Numbered from the stretch's first letter, positions 21,679 through 34,143 are shown. The stretch: 64,000 nt of DNA from Rosa chinensis (GCF_002994745.2 NC_037090.1:16356001-16420000), one strand, 5' to 3'. Numbers and translations are program-made. Notes: generated by a model from the letters alone, not told the origin.

Positions 21679-24600
21679 ATGGCCACTCTCTCTCAGTTTC
21701 CGGCCTTCCCCTCCCTCCTCTCTCCCAAACTCGTCTTCTTCGACCCGCAACAACACCAGCTCAAACTCCGGCGATGCACCGCTCAACATCCACCTTCTCC
21801 GGTACACTTCGCGGTTCGCGCTTCTTCGTCCGTCAAGAAATCCAGGTTCACTGTTTCGCTCGCTTCCGTTTCCAGTTTCTGTTTCTGGTTTCTTTTCCGC
21901 GCTGATATTTCTGATGTGGTTGGAAAATTGAAGGAGGAAGGTGAAGAGCAATGAGGAGCTTTGCAATGAACTCATGGAGTTTATTGCTGCGGTTGGACTT
22001 CCACAAGGTCATGTTCCGTCCATGAAAGAGCTCTCGCAGAACGGAAGGTTCTTCAATTTCTTTTCTTGATCGATTTTGTTTTTATTGTTCATCATGGCGT
22101 CGGAAAATTCTTTTTTTTTTTTTTTTGCCTGAATTTTGTGTATTTGCATAAATAGTTAGGGTTTATCTATGGAATTAGTTTAGAGATAATTTCGTTAGTT
22201 CTACTTACATTTGCAATATGAGGTAGTGTATATTAATAATAGTGTGAAAAATGAAGACTTACTTGTTTTGTATTTGTTTAAATGGAATCATAGGAATGAC
22301 CTTGCATACATTGTGAGACGGAGGGGATATAAACTTATAAGAGAGCTTCTTGCTGACTCCACGGAATCAGAATCGACGGATGTGGATGGTAATGCGGATA
22401 ACTTTATAGCTGAAAATGATGATGGTCAGAAAGATATAGTGACAGGTCAATATATGGTTCTTTCTTCTAGTTTAAGTGTGAAACCTTATTTTACAGTGTA
22501 TGCAACTGTTACTGATAGCCTCTCAATAATTCAAAAGGTCAGTATCAAGAGGTGAATGATGTGGTTGAGGAATTCTCATCCTTGAGTGAAGTTTCAATCT
22601 TGGAAAGTAGTTCTGAAGCTTTGGTTACTGATCCAGTTCTGAAACACGATGATGATGTTGAGGTACCTGTGGAATCTTTGGCAGATTCACTTTTGCAGGA
22701 CACATCCTCAGGTAATTTAGAAGGTCATGGTGAACGGGTGGATAGTATGGAAGGCAATGGTCGTGTGTCAAATGTTCCTGTTATTGAGAGTCATGTCAAT
22801 AGTTCTAAGATTGGTACAGCCTTCAACTCCGACCACCATACACCAGTAGAAATTTGCACCAATTCATCATTGGATGTACTAGAAGATTTATCCTTACCGA
22901 CCACCATTCCCATCAAACAAAATGATTCTGATAGTCCAAATATTGGTTGGGATCTGAACTCTGATGGACAACTTAGTGTGCCCATAGATTCTGGGACCCA
23001 TTGGTCCTCAGATAAAAAGGCCTTACATAGGGACCAGGATGGGAAGGTTGACAATATGGCTGATGAAGTTGCATTGTCAACCAAAGCTTCAGTTATGGAA
23101 GAGGAAGATCATCACTCTAGTTCAGATCTTGAACTAAATCAGAATTCTGATGACGATAGCGATGCACCAGTAAAATATCCAGTGAATTTGTCCTTGGAGG
23201 AAAAGGTGACAGAATTTATGCAGAATGGAGACCTGGATGCACTTGAAGGTAAGTTTCATTAAGGAATCTTATTTTTGAAGTTGACAATTTTTAATGTTGT
23301 TCAGTGATGTATGTCATTTCGTATTTGCTCTGGTGAACTGTCATTGATGCTTCATTTTTTGGTGACTATTGCAAGAAGTGCTCTTTAGCATTAACATTTA
23401 TGCTATGCTATGCTATGCTTTCCGTTCATAGTGTGTGTTAACATTCAAATATGCTTACTTTTCATAGTATTTGTTACTATACCAATATGCATACCTTTCA
23501 TACTATCTGTTACTAATACACTCAAGCATGCTCACCTTTCATTCTTTTTTGGACTTTGTTTAATTGCTTCTTTGAGATTTAATAAAGTACTTTGAGTTGC
23601 TTGATGCTCAGATAACATCTATGGTGTATCAATTGAGAGTGATGCTGAAGAAATCAAGAGTAGCAATAAGTTCGGGAATGCTGAAGAAGTTCAACTAAGA
23701 ACTCCTACTTCAGAGTACTCAAAACATATGTTTGATGGAAGTGATGCAACATCTGAGCAAATTTTGTCTCCAACAGCAGTTGACCCCCCTCTTGGGTAGT
23801 AATTTTAACATCTGTTCAAAGTGCCATATTTCTCAACTTTTCTTAATCTTCCCTTGCTGTATGTTTTTACTATTTAATTCAATTCAACATGGTAGAATCT
23901 CTTTTATAGCAGTAAGTTCTTACACTTTTTAATTTCTAATAATCAACTTCATGATAGAACCATGACACTAGTCGTACCCTATGCTACCAGGGAACATCAA
24001 CACTCTGAGCATGCTCCCTCTTTCTATTTTTTTTTTTTAGGGAGGGAGGGAACACAGAGATGCATTCTAATACCATTTTATTTGTATTTTATATTAAATT
24101 TAATTAGTGAGAAGTTAGACAAGAGAGGATAGTCGAGCTGTGATCTGTAGTATCGAAACGGTTACAATCACAATATGTTGATTATGATCTTACAAAACTG
24201 GAACCATTTAGTTATCTTCTGCATAGTTTTCAACTTCTATAGATAATTCACTGCAATGCTTTTCTTGGCACCTCAGTGTTTAATGTATTTTTACATTAAC
24301 TTCGTTCTTGTTTATACACTTAGTGATGCTACTTCATTAGCTGATTCGCGGAGTACTCTATCTGACAAGAATTTGGATGTTAAGGTCATTACTTATACTG
24401 TATTACTCAAAATATCAATTTTGATTAAGTGGTTTGTTTTGATGACAGTATACATTGATTATTGTGATTTTGTTTACAGACAAGTGAAAGGGAGGATCAA
24501 CATGATATTAGTCGTCTCAAGTCCATGCTGGTACCATATTTATCCTTCTGTGTCCCTATTTTCTTGATGTTCTGCTTGTATTTGGAGCTTTAAATGCGAA

Positions 24601-26280
24601 CTATTGTTCATGATTCTGATTGTATTCTGTTACGTACTCAGCATCAGAAGGAGTTGGAATTGTCTCGGTTGAAAGAACAGATTGAGAAGGAACAGGTACA
24701 TTAGTTACTTTGGTCACAGATGTTGCTTGCAGTATATTAGAAAAAACAAAATTGGATTATACTTGATCCAAATATGACATACATTAGCAGATCTTCAGAT
24801 TATGCATTGCACTTAACACAAATCTTAAGGCAATAGGGCATTGCAAGAGCTAGCTAGTTAACAGAGTTTCATCTAGGAAATATGAAATATGTATGTTTTT
24901 ATTATTATTATTATTTTTTTAATTTATTATTTTTGCATATAAATTTTTCTTAAGAATCATACTTCTATGGGAAATACAGAAACTGAATCTTATTATTATG
25001 GATTTTACTTCTTCCTTTAGCATGCCTTGTCGGTCTTGCAAGCAAACGCAGAAACAGCTATCAACGAAGCACAAAAGCTTATCTGCGAAAAAGATGCAGA
25101 GTTGCTTGCTGCTGAAGAAAACCTTTCAGGACTAGTGGAGGTATTGCATCTGCTATTTTGCGGGATATCTTTTCTATTATTGTTCTCTTAGAGCTTGAAG
25201 TGTAGTAGAATGTTCTCTTTGAAATCAAAGGCCTAGGAATCTTCTCTAATATTTCATACATCGACATATTTACATACGTTAGTCCCAACTTCTGCATGAT
25301 AAAGTAATTAGGACTTTGAGCTTACTATTATTGTCTGTGAAAAAGATAAGACCACAGTTCCTCTCTGAGTTTTATCACTGCTGTTGTCTCTCTTCATTGT
25401 TTGTATTCTCTTTAAATGATTTCATGTAATGACTGGTTGAAATTAATGACATGCTGATGAGATTAGGTTTCCTAATTTTGTCAGGTTGAGATCCAGTTTC
25501 ATGGTGATGGTGAAATTGTGGAGGTGACCGGTAGCTTCAATGGTTGGCATCATCAGATTAAATTGGATCCACAGCCACCATCCAGTATCATAGACCACTC
25601 TGGATCAAGGTCTTACATTCTCTTTGTTTCCAAAATTGTTTGTATAGTTTGGCATCACACTTTTATTTGATTTATTTTCTTTTGCTGTGCTGAACACCTA
25701 TACTTACTGAAGAATTATCATAGCGAGTTTGGCATATTATTGTTATATTGTAGGTTATTATTGTCTTTTCCTTCTTCTTTTTTCCCCGCTATTCTTTCAT
25801 TTAAAAATTTGTGAGTTTTACCTTTTTGCGGATCTCACATAGATCCTATGGTCTCAAGGTTCCGCTTCCCTTGGGCCTATTTCATTTTGTTCTTGTAGAA
25901 CGTTAGCATTTTGATGGTCTTGATGCTCACATTTGTTTTGTAAAAAAAGTAATTTTATGTACTTGATGCTCACATTCAATGGTGGAATGGTTACTAATTG
26001 CTATGTGTACATGTTCATCCAGGAAATCCAGGCTGTGGTCAACGATGCTGTGGCTGTACCCAGGAGTATATGAGGTATGCACACTTAGCAGCTTAAGAAT
26101 ATGAACCTTATTATTCTATGGATAGAAGAAAGAATACAAACTTTGAATAATTGTCTAAATGTGCCTTTTTGTTAACTGCAGATAAAATTCCTCGTTGATG
26201 GCCATTGGAGTATTGATCCTCAAAGAGAAACAGTTACTAGGGGTACAATATGTAATAACATTCTTAGAGTTGACGGTTAA
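21679..26280 (+). CDS. PTST3: Protein targeting to starch, PTST3-like (CBM48 protein)
   Basis: This is a plastid starch-granule initiation factor family member. Exons: 21679-21845, 21934-22047, 22294-22445, 22538-23248, 23612-23795, 24324-24384, 24480-24530, 24642-24695, 25021-25140, 25485-25609, 26023-26074 and 26182-26280, all with GT/AG borders and matching phase, giving 629 residues. The N-terminus ([12 protein letters not shown], Ser/Arg-rich) looks like a transit peptide. [19 protein letters not shown] follows, then a long acidic low-complexity region in exon 4. A coiled coil lies at about 472-535 ([23 protein letters not shown]), and a C-terminal CBM48 at about 539-628 ([36 protein letters not shown]). 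In Arabidopsis PTST2 and PTST3 bind glucans and help starch synthase 4. The length and probable linkage to the FAD synthase homologue favour PTST3 over PTST2/FLO6. Exon 2 could start 3 bases later. An upstream ATG at 21670 would add three residues. Confidence 0.88.
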
Positions 26281-27493
26281 ATGGCTTGGCAGGAAGGGCA
26301 TTTATCTATCTACCACAGTGGTAAAGTTAGTTACATGCATCTCATTAGTTCTATATGTTTGGTTCAAATACTGTATCAGGCATAGCGGGCTTATCATTCA
26401 TATGAAGCTGATAAAACAACCTAACACTTGAAAGTCACAGCTATCAAATGAAAGCAGAAACCTAAGATGTGTTTTTCGATCTTCCTGGTGCCTCCTTATT
26501 GAGTTCTTCATATCTAATGTGTTGCAGACAAGGTAGCAGCTAAATTATCACTTGCTAGATGTTTGGCCAATCATTGAGGGCAGAAGCAAAATTGAAGTTG
26601 AAGCAGTCTTTAGCCTATGCCATCAGAACGATAAATCAAGTGGAAGATCAGAGAGAGACAGAGAGGAGAGGAGAGGAGAGGAGGCACCCAGAATAATGAT
26701 CATACCTTATACCATCGCCATGTTCACTGTACAAAGTAGGAGGCTATGAAATCTGTTTTGTGCAAATGTATATATCTGCCAGTCACCAGAGCTTCATTTT
26801 CCTATTAATTTTAGTTGCTTGAGGTCCGCATACATGGTTGCAGTAATCTTGTTCTGGTGGAATTCTGCTGAATACAAAAAGAAATAAATTGTCGAGTATT
26901 AGCATAACTTGAACATCCTCGTAACAGATCCAGATGCAGTTATGCACATGCTATCAAATATTGAATGTCAGTATTTGAAATCGAAACCTATGATTCATGC
27001 ATTACTGGACTGTATTTAGATCCTAGTATTATTTGGTGTCACGTATTTTCAGCATGGTTCTAGGTTTCACTGTTTAGGTCCGTGAGTACCGAGTACATGT
27101 TATATTACTCGACTGTCGATTTAGATCATCCAAGGTGGCCTGAGTTTAAGTTTTTTTTTTTCTTTTTTTTCCTTTTTGTTTTGGGGTGGGAGACTCTTGG
27201 AGACCCATTGCAGTTTACCACCTGTCCCACTTGATCACCGGAAAATCCGGAAAGAGATTGGTGCGTGTTGAAACCACGTGGAAAGGTCATTACCAGTTAG
27301 TGTCCATAATCTCCATCCTCCTTAGTCCTTACGTAGGACTGCTTACTCACAGTCGTGTCTCCTTCCTCGCCTTTCCCATTACTCTTCACCTCTTTTATCT
27401 TCACCGCCCTTAATTCCTTTAGTTTGTTCTCTCGCTATCTCTCACTCTATCAAGCACTGTCTACCCCACTTCACAGAACCACACTCTTCTTAG
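26281..27493. other. Intergenic: 3' region of PTST3-like and upstream of DUF4079 gene
   Basis: No second gene is supported. The first several hundred bases are probably the 3' UTR, perhaps with a further spliced UTR exon (a TTGCAG acceptor-like site at about 26522). The sequence at 27300-27490 is C/T-rich and probably holds the leader of the downstream gene. A purine-rich GAGAG block lies at about 26648-26685. Confidence 0.4.
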
Positions 27494-29335
27494 ATGGCCA
27501 TGGTCACTGCCTCTGCTCATTGTTCTCTCAAGCTTTCCTCTCCTTTGCTACGCACCTCTACGTTTCCCACTATCCCAACAGCTTCCTCCAAATGCTTCTT
27601 CCCTTCGTCGTTGACGCCTGATTTATCTGCCACTAGAAGAAGAGCTCTCTTCTCTCCTTCAGTGATAAAAAGCAAAATTAGCCAAGATGTTGATTGTGTT
27701 GAGGAGGCTGAGCGGCTACAAATACAAGTGGGGAAGCCCAGTGAGACTTTCTTGTACTCCAATCTTCTGCCTCTGCTGTTTTTGGCTGCTCTCCCTGGAG
27801 GTACCATTATTTCGCTCTCTACTCTTTTCCATTGTTGATGGGTTAATAACTTTAGTACTTCTGCCATTCATGATTCACGGCTAAATGGTGCTATCTTTGC
27901 CACATCAAAGTCTCAGTTTCTTATTAAGATAATTATTTTTTGGTCTACTTATATTTGGCACAGCCTTGGGGGAAATTATAAAACTAGGATAAATGGACAC
28001 ACACTTTATAAGGAAGACGTGTAGTATGTGAATCTTTGTGGGTTCTTTAGTCTTTAGAAATTGAGAGTTCCACTTCATCCACCTTTGAAAGGATTGTGTT
28101 TCTCTCACTTGTTAATGGGGGTTAAGAGATTAACACAATAATGAAGGAAAGGATAGGGATAGCTTAGTTTGGACTTCGTCCCAATGTGTTTCTCTCATTC
28201 TGCTCCTTCTGACAATTAGGCTGTGCCTATCAAACTTCTTGGGAATACTCTGAATAGCACATTGTAGCTTAGTTTCATAATTTGGGGATTCTTCCAATTT
28301 TCCTTTATTCTTCCTAGTTGCTTGAGTCTCAACAGAAGTTTTCTACCTTTGAAATTGGTATTTCCCTGATTTACTGCATCTGTTCTCGCTTTCTAAATTA
28401 TATATAGCTGGCCTTTTATCACATCGCAATGTATAACAAACTGGGTCATATGACTGATTTTAATACTCATACGAGTCCTTTCAGCTGGTGCTGTGACATC
28501 TCTATTTGAGCCTTTCGTCGAGCTTGTCAAATCATTCAATCTTCCTGGATGGCTAGTGCATTGGGGTCACCCAGGCAACATGGTATACCTCTCATACATG
28601 TTATGTCTTCCATATGAATATTATCTAGAATTGCTTGACATAATTTTTTATGGAATTTTCTTTGTAGGCTGTTGTGCTCTTTGCAATGGGTGGCTATGGA
28701 TCTTATCTTGGATACCGGATACGGTATTCTGATGATGTGGTATGAAAATAACACCGACTGCAGCATTTCTGTTGTAACTGAAACAAGATTTATGCTGTGT
28801 TCATGACATGTTGCGATCATTCAGGAGGAGAAGGCCAAGGCCAAAGATTTGCACCCCAAGCTCCTAGCTGGGATGTTTTTCTTCTTTGCCGCCGGAGCAA
28901 CTGGTGGAGTAACAGCTCTTCTCACTTCTGACAAACCCATTTTTGAGAGGTACTTTCAGAAATCATGCTTCTTTATTCGATTTCCCTTTTATATATAGTT
29001 TTATTTTCTTCTGGTTCTCCTCAGTCAATTTTGTTACTAAGCAACTTTCTATTCTTGCAGCTCTCATGCTGTCACTGGATTTATTGGCCTTGGTCTTTTG
29101 ACCATTCAGACAATTTTACCTTCTTTGTTTGAGGTAATATTCATTCTCAAAAACTTTGTCTTTCCCCCTATTTTCTCTTTGAGATGTACCTTACCTTTTT
29201 ATGTTAATTCCTTTCTCTTTTTCTTTACAGGGTAATCCAAACTTAAGAAGTGCTCATGGGGTCTTGGGTACTGGGATAATGACATTGTTTGTTGTCCATG
29301 CTGCTCTTGGACTTCAACTTGGTCTAAGCTTCTAA
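27494..29335 (+). CDS. DUF4079 family plastid membrane protein
   Basis: Six exons (27494-27800, 28485-28582, 28668-28739, 28825-28949, 29061-29133, 29231-29335) with GT/AG borders encode 259 residues. The first 60 or so are Ser/Thr/Pro-rich (MAMVTASAHCSLKLSSP) and fit a chloroplast transit peptide. Four to five hydrophobic segments follow. Repeated His residues lie in or near them (LVHWGHPGNM, LHPKLLAG, SHAVTGFIG, AHGVLGTG, VVHAALGLQLG). This matches the DUF4079 family of plants and cyanobacteria (Arabidopsis At3g61870-like, from memory), whose biochemical role is not settled. The spaced His residues suggest haem binding like cytochrome b561, which is inference. The start is the first ATG of the exon; a second lies two codons on. 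Confidence 0.85.
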
Positions 29336-29891
29336 TATCCTCTCCATGCTTAAATTTCTTGGACGTTCTTCCATTCTCTTAGCTGATTAGCCTTCATATT
29401 TGGACACCAATCAAGTAAAAAGCAGCAAAACAAGTGGGATTTGTAATTCGGCAGAGAAACATACAGAACAATCGATGATCATGAAATTGTTCCCCAAATA
29501 AAGTAGATATATATGATGTTATGCCCCAACATGTGAATGCTTTATATAGTTTAATACTTTAATCTAAAGATGCAACATCTCATGTGAATTTAAGACTCTT
29601 TTGTGGAGAATATCGAATATCATATCCATATGGAAGTTGAACAATAAAAGAATTCTCTGAACTGGATAGGTCGTGGATTCATCAGCTCCGTATATAGTGG
29701 AATACAGAATATATAAATGCAATATATATCTCTTCGTCACTCGTAGTTGGTACTTCCCCATCGATCCAGCTTCCTATTTATCAAGTTTTGTATGAATGTC
29801 TTAATTTCATATTCATATGCACCTGATCAACCCTTTAGTTTCGATCGCTCACAGTCGCTCTCTGCTGATCAGTGTTCACCATCCCATATAT

Positions 29892-31305
29892 ATGGTAACG
29901 TACTACTGCCAATATATATTGCATATGTAATTCATTATATTTGGTAGTTTTTTTTTTTTTTGAAGTGCTCGCGAGCGAGAAAATATATTCATAAGCCAGA
30001 ATAGGCTGTTACATACCCTTCCGCTGCCATCAAACAGGCAAGAAGTTAGGGGTAGTACCCACGATGATACATAGAAATAGGCATACTCATTGTAGAATGA
30101 CATACGTAGAAACATAATAGGAGCCCCCTTTGGCACTACGCTGGAGGCGCTAGAAGGATCCAGCCCTCCCAACCTAACTATTACCCAGTAATCTAGTCGC
30201 TTAGAGACCTCAATTGGTGTACAACTAGAGACACTGAGAATTATAGACACTATTTGGTAGTTGATTAGTTCTTGCATGTGTTTATTCTGTTGGTGCTGTA
30301 TTGAAGCATTTTTGGTCTGGAACTACGTACTTCCGGTTAATTGTAGACCAGGATCCTAACAATTAGAGCGTGATCCAGATTAATGTTTCCGATTCATTAT
30401 ATTTGGTAGTTGATTAGTTCTTACATGTGTTTATTCTGTTGGTGCTGTATTGAAGCATTTTTGGTCTGGAACTACGTACTTCCGGTTAATTGTAGACCAG
30501 GATCCTTACAATTAGAGCGTGATCCAGATTAATGTTTCCGATTCATTGCAGAGTTGCAGAGTTCCGATGGATCCTTTGGCCGAGTAGCTTTAAAAGTTGG
30601 CCCCTATGGAGGCACCGGTGGCGACACTTGGGATGACGGAGTTTACTCGACGGTGAGGGTGGTGGACATAGTTCACGATTCAGCCTGCGTTTTTGGGATC
30701 CAGACTAAATATAAGAGTGCCGGGGATGAGTCAATTTGGTCAGAATTTCATGGTCCAAAGAGAGCAGATTACAATAAATCTATAAGCAGTGTTAGTCCAC
30801 CTCCACCCCTAAACCTCCTCATTCAATTAATTAGCAAGTCGATAATAAACTCTTGTTACAGGTCAGGCTTGATGATCCAGACGAATTTCTGGTTGCAATT
30901 TTTGGACGTCATGTATCAGATTGGTTCACGCCAACCCACATTGCCTCGCTTACTTTCAAGAGCAACAAGAGTGTGTACGGACCATTTGGACTGCAGTACC
31001 CATTCGTCGTAAATAATTTCGCAATCCACGTCCCAGGGTATAAGATTGTTGGACTTCATGGCAGGTTTGACAAGTGGTTTTGGTTTCGTGCCATCGGAGC
31101 TTACCTACAGCCTATTCATCATCAGGTACCGCCTACCAAGTCTACTTATGTCAACGTTTCTTCTAATGAGATTTCAGGGACTGTGGGTAACAAAATCGGA
31201 AATTTCTCTGTCGCTAATAAGTACAGAGTTGTCAACAACATCTATAACAACACATCAGCTCAACCAACACCGGATCATGACTCTTCGGTGGAGACTGGAG
31301 AGTGA
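29892..31305 (+). CDS. Jacalin-related lectin
   Basis: This is a mannose/galactose-binding type lectin of one jacalin domain. The model has exon 1 contributing only the ATG (29892-29894, followed directly by GTAACG), exon 2 at 30560-30790 and exon 3 at 30862-31305, giving 225 residues (MSSDGSFGRVALKVGPYGG...). Jacalin hallmarks are GPYGGTGGDTWDDGVYSTVR, SIWSEFHG, LDDPDEFLVAIFGRH, SLTFKSN, YGPFGLQ, VGLHGRFDKWF and IGAYLQP. A tail of about 60 residues after the domain (NVSSNEISGTVGNKIG) is Asn/Ser-rich and unrecognised. The one-codon first exon is chosen because no ATG precedes the domain in exon 2 and phase fits; real exon 1 could differ. Intron 1 holds a retroposon and a 149-base duplication. 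The lectin call is firm; the start is moderate. Confidence 0.75.
29950..30250 (-). mobile_element. Poly(A)-tailed retroposon in lectin intron 1
   Basis: About 300 bases begin with a run of T on the + strand (so the A-tail is on the minus strand). They are flanked by a 12-base direct repeat, TATTTGGTAGTT, at 29938-29949 and 30251-30262. This is a target-primed insertion footprint. The body has no clear polymerase III boxes, so a 5'-truncated LINE 3' end is more likely than a SINE. Confidence 0.75.
30251..30548. repeat. Tandem duplication, period 149 bases
   Basis: The sequence at 30251-30399 is repeated at 30400-30548 with very few differences (for example CTTGCATG against CTTACATG). The second copy runs up to the lectin exon 2 acceptor region. 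It lies in intron 1 directly beside the retroposon target duplication. Confidence 0.95.
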
Positions 31306-32750
31306 GACGCATCGACTACATTAACCCCATCCACATTCGGATCAAACCATGCCCAAGAAAGACTATAACAACACAATTATTTGTAACCGGCTCCGAGTGG
31401 AAGACAAAGTGTGTGTAATCTTAAACTGAGAAGCCATTGGATCACTTCACAAATAATATAGACACAATTGTACAAAGATTAAGAACAAGAAATAAATTTA
31501 AGAATGGATCATGAACCTTTAAACTAAACGGCCACTCAATCCAAGTCTAAGTCTTCTGCATTGCATCTCATTTTGGTATTCTTTGTATGGGGCAAGAATT
31601 TGTATTACCGAGAGAGTATGAGAGAGTGCAGGGACCTTAAGCTTTACACAAAAATTAGATATTCTGTAACCTCCCATAAAGAAAAAAAATTAAGTCTAAA
31701 TTCCTATTGTAATTACATATCTTATTAGGTTAACTCAATAACCAAGTCATATTAGATTCCAGCACAAAATTGTTGTAAGTTGCGACAATGGAGCCAGTAG
31801 GATAATATAAGTTAAATGGGAAAACCTAGCAGAGCCGCTCTGCTAGGGTTGGGAGTTTGCCGCCTTTGGTCTGGCTTCTCAAGAATTGTCCCACATCCTC
31901 GATGGGACTCGTTTTTGATTCCATCACTGGGATCAGATGAATTGTCCTCGTTGTCTAGAGGTGCCACGCAACAAGGGCTGTTGGGTAATCAAGAGATCGG
32001 GATATGTGGATTGCAATCGAGTTTTGGCCAAGGATTGAAGGAGCAGTCTGAGATTGGTCATATCAGAACCTTGGCTGAACGCCTGAGGCCCAATTTGAAG
32101 GGTACAACGTCCGGCGATGCGCAGCTTGCTGCGACAAATTGGACAATGTGTGGGCTGACAGTTCAACTTTTAAGCGGAGAGCAATGGCTGATCAGAGCGA
32201 ACACGGCAGGCATGGCTCAAAGAGGGGGCTGATCAGTCTGGTTTTGTGCCGGAGGAACTTTCCCTACGAGTGATGACGAGGTACGTGATTAGTCCCTGGC
32301 TTGGGACCGTGAGATGTCAGGTCGGTGTAGGTGATGGCTCTTGGCATTAAGCTGATGGGGTTGGGCTGGATCTCCGCTGGCGAGATGATGGGACAAAGAT
32401 GATCCTTCTCTGATGAGGGGCAGTGGAGCAGCTGCCAGGCATGAGGTTGGTGATGGTTTGGGTGCCAAGAGAGGTTTTGGGTACCCAAAGTTGGGATTGG
32501 GCCTCTGCTCTGTTAGATTGCTTAGGTAGGGTTTGCGGTTGAACCTACCTACTTGGGGTGTTGCAATTTGCAAATGGTGTATGAGCCCGATATTGTTAGG
32601 GTTCGTATCTGGGATCCGGGACACTTTTTAAGGGCCCTAAATTTTTGTGCATTTTGAAATTACTTCTTTAGTTGCTTAGAGAAGATTGTTGGACAAACCA
32701 AATATATCAAACTTGAACTGTTCATATTTATAATTTTAAATCACCTTTTT
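31306..32750. other. Intergenic, with a possible LINE-like GC-richer block
   Basis: 31306-31800 is probably the 3' region of the lectin gene plus AT-rich spacer. 31810-32640 is richer in G and C than its surroundings, with several mid-length open frames on both strands (for example 138 codons from 31816, and 111 codons on the minus strand ending at 32289). None has a recognisable domain. The composition and the CTAGCAGAGCCGCTCTGCTAG palindrome-like start resemble untranslated parts of plant LINEs, but this is weak. Confidence 0.25.
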
Positions 32751-32754
32751 GAAT

Positions 32755-32865
32755 GCTTTAACGATCACCGATTTGGCTGAAAATTTGCAGAAATGATCTA
32801 CACATTACGATCTAAAAACTGAACTATTGAGATGTCGAAATGTGATCGAAAAGTTGGTCTAATGC
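32755..32865. mobile_element. Partial arm of a family A hairpin MITE
   Basis: The segment CGATTTGGCTGAAAATTTGC to about 32855 matches the right arm of the family A elements (ATGATCTACACATTA, AACTGAACTATTGAGATGT). The left arm and both termini are missing. Confidence 0.6.
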
Positions 32866-32904
32866 CCTATCCCTAGAAAATACCAAAAAAATGGATCCTT
32901 CACT

Positions 32905-32910
32905 AGAAGG

Positions 32911-32964
<54 letters not shown>
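32905..32964. repeat. (TA)n microsatellite, MITE target
   Basis: A long uninterrupted TA run lies immediately left of family A copy 4. Similar runs lie at about 33775-33815 and 34147-34181, each abutting a MITE end. Confidence 0.95.
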
Positions 32965-32967
<3 letters not shown>

Positions 32968-32969
<2 letters not shown>

Positions 32970-33362
32970 TCCTATCCAGAGTGAGGCCTCGCTCTGAAAG
33001 TGAAGTGCGCTTTTAGAGTTTATGGTCACTTTTCGGTCGCATATCCACATCTTGACCGTTCAGTTTTAGGTACTAATGTATAGATCATCTTCGCAAAATT
33101 TCAGCCAAATTGATGATCTTTAAGGTATCTAACTCGCTTAAACCAATAGATGAATTAAATCTGGCCAACCTGAACCGTACTAGCTTTAAGGCAGTTATCA
33201 ATGCCTTAACGACCATCAATTTAGCTAAAATTTTGAGATGGTGATCTATACATTAGTACCTAAAAACTGAACGGTCGAGATGTGAATATGTGACCGAAAA
33301 GTGATCATAAACTCTAAAAGCGCACTTTACTTTCAAAGCTAGGCCTCACTCTGGATAGGATC
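32968..33362. mobile_element. Hairpin MITE, family A, copy 4
   Basis: The ends are GATCCTATCCAGAGTGAGGC and its reverse-complement form finishing CTGGATAGGATC. The arms pair through GACCGTTCAGTTTTAGGTAC, CAGCCAAATTGATGATC and a central spacer near 33150. It abuts (TA)n on the left and a short ATCTATAC spacer before copy 5 on the right. Confidence 0.9.
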
Positions 33363-33374
33363 TATATCTATACA

Positions 33375-33771
33375 GATCCTATCCAGAGTGAGGCCCCACT
33401 CTGAAATTAACGTGTGAGGTTGGAGTTTAGGGTCACTTTTACAGTCTCATATCCACATTTCGACTGTTCAGTTTTTAGGTACTAATGTATGGATCAACTC
33501 TGCAAAGTTTCAGCCAAATTTATGGTCGTTACGGCATTGATAACTGCCTTAAAACTAGTACGGTTCATGGTGGACAGATTCAGTTCGTCCATTGGTTTAA
33601 GTAAGTTAGATACTTCAAAGATCATCAATTTGGCTGAAACTTTGCAGAGATGATCCATACATTAGTACCTAAAAACTGAATGGTCGAGATGTAGATATGA
33701 GACCAAAAAGTGACCCTAAACTCCAACCTCACAAGTTAATTTCAGAGTGAGACCTCACTCTGGATAGAATC
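33375..33771. mobile_element. Hairpin MITE, family A, copy 5
   Basis: It has the same ends and core as copy 4, only about a dozen bases downstream in the same orientation. It finishes GGATAGAATC next to a (TA)n tract. The two copies differ at many positions, so they are separate insertions or an old duplication. Confidence 0.9.
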
Positions 33772-33775
33772 TGTA

Positions 33776-33816
<41 letters not shown>

Positions 33817-33818
<2 letters not shown>

Positions 33819-34143
33819 AACCCGTTCTGGGGTGGACGTCCGCACTGTCACTAAAGTACGGACATCGATGCTTCTGCAGCAATCAAGTGGCGGCGACGGC
33901 GCGAATCATGTCGGACGGAGGCCAGAGGCATCTCAGATCACTTCTGGGCAGCGATCGAGGTCGAAGGTTCTGGGCAGCGACTGCAAACAGGTAGCCGGCG
34001 GCTCCAACCGACTGGAGACTGGTCCAGGATGCCCCTGGCCTTCGTCTGGTAAGAGGCGCAGCGCCGTCAGCGCTTGAACGAGGAGAAATCCTGGACGTCC
34101 GCACTTTAGCGACAATGCGAACGTCCTCTTCAGAAAGCCTCCG

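Noticed and set aside
31816..32624. Mid-length frames on both strands in the GC-richer block
   Set aside because: Frames overlap on opposite strands without domain content. Probably retroelement untranslated sequence.
32859..33050. Minus-strand frame through the TA repeat (poly Ile-Tyr)
   Set aside because: Translation of a (TA)n tract and a MITE arm.
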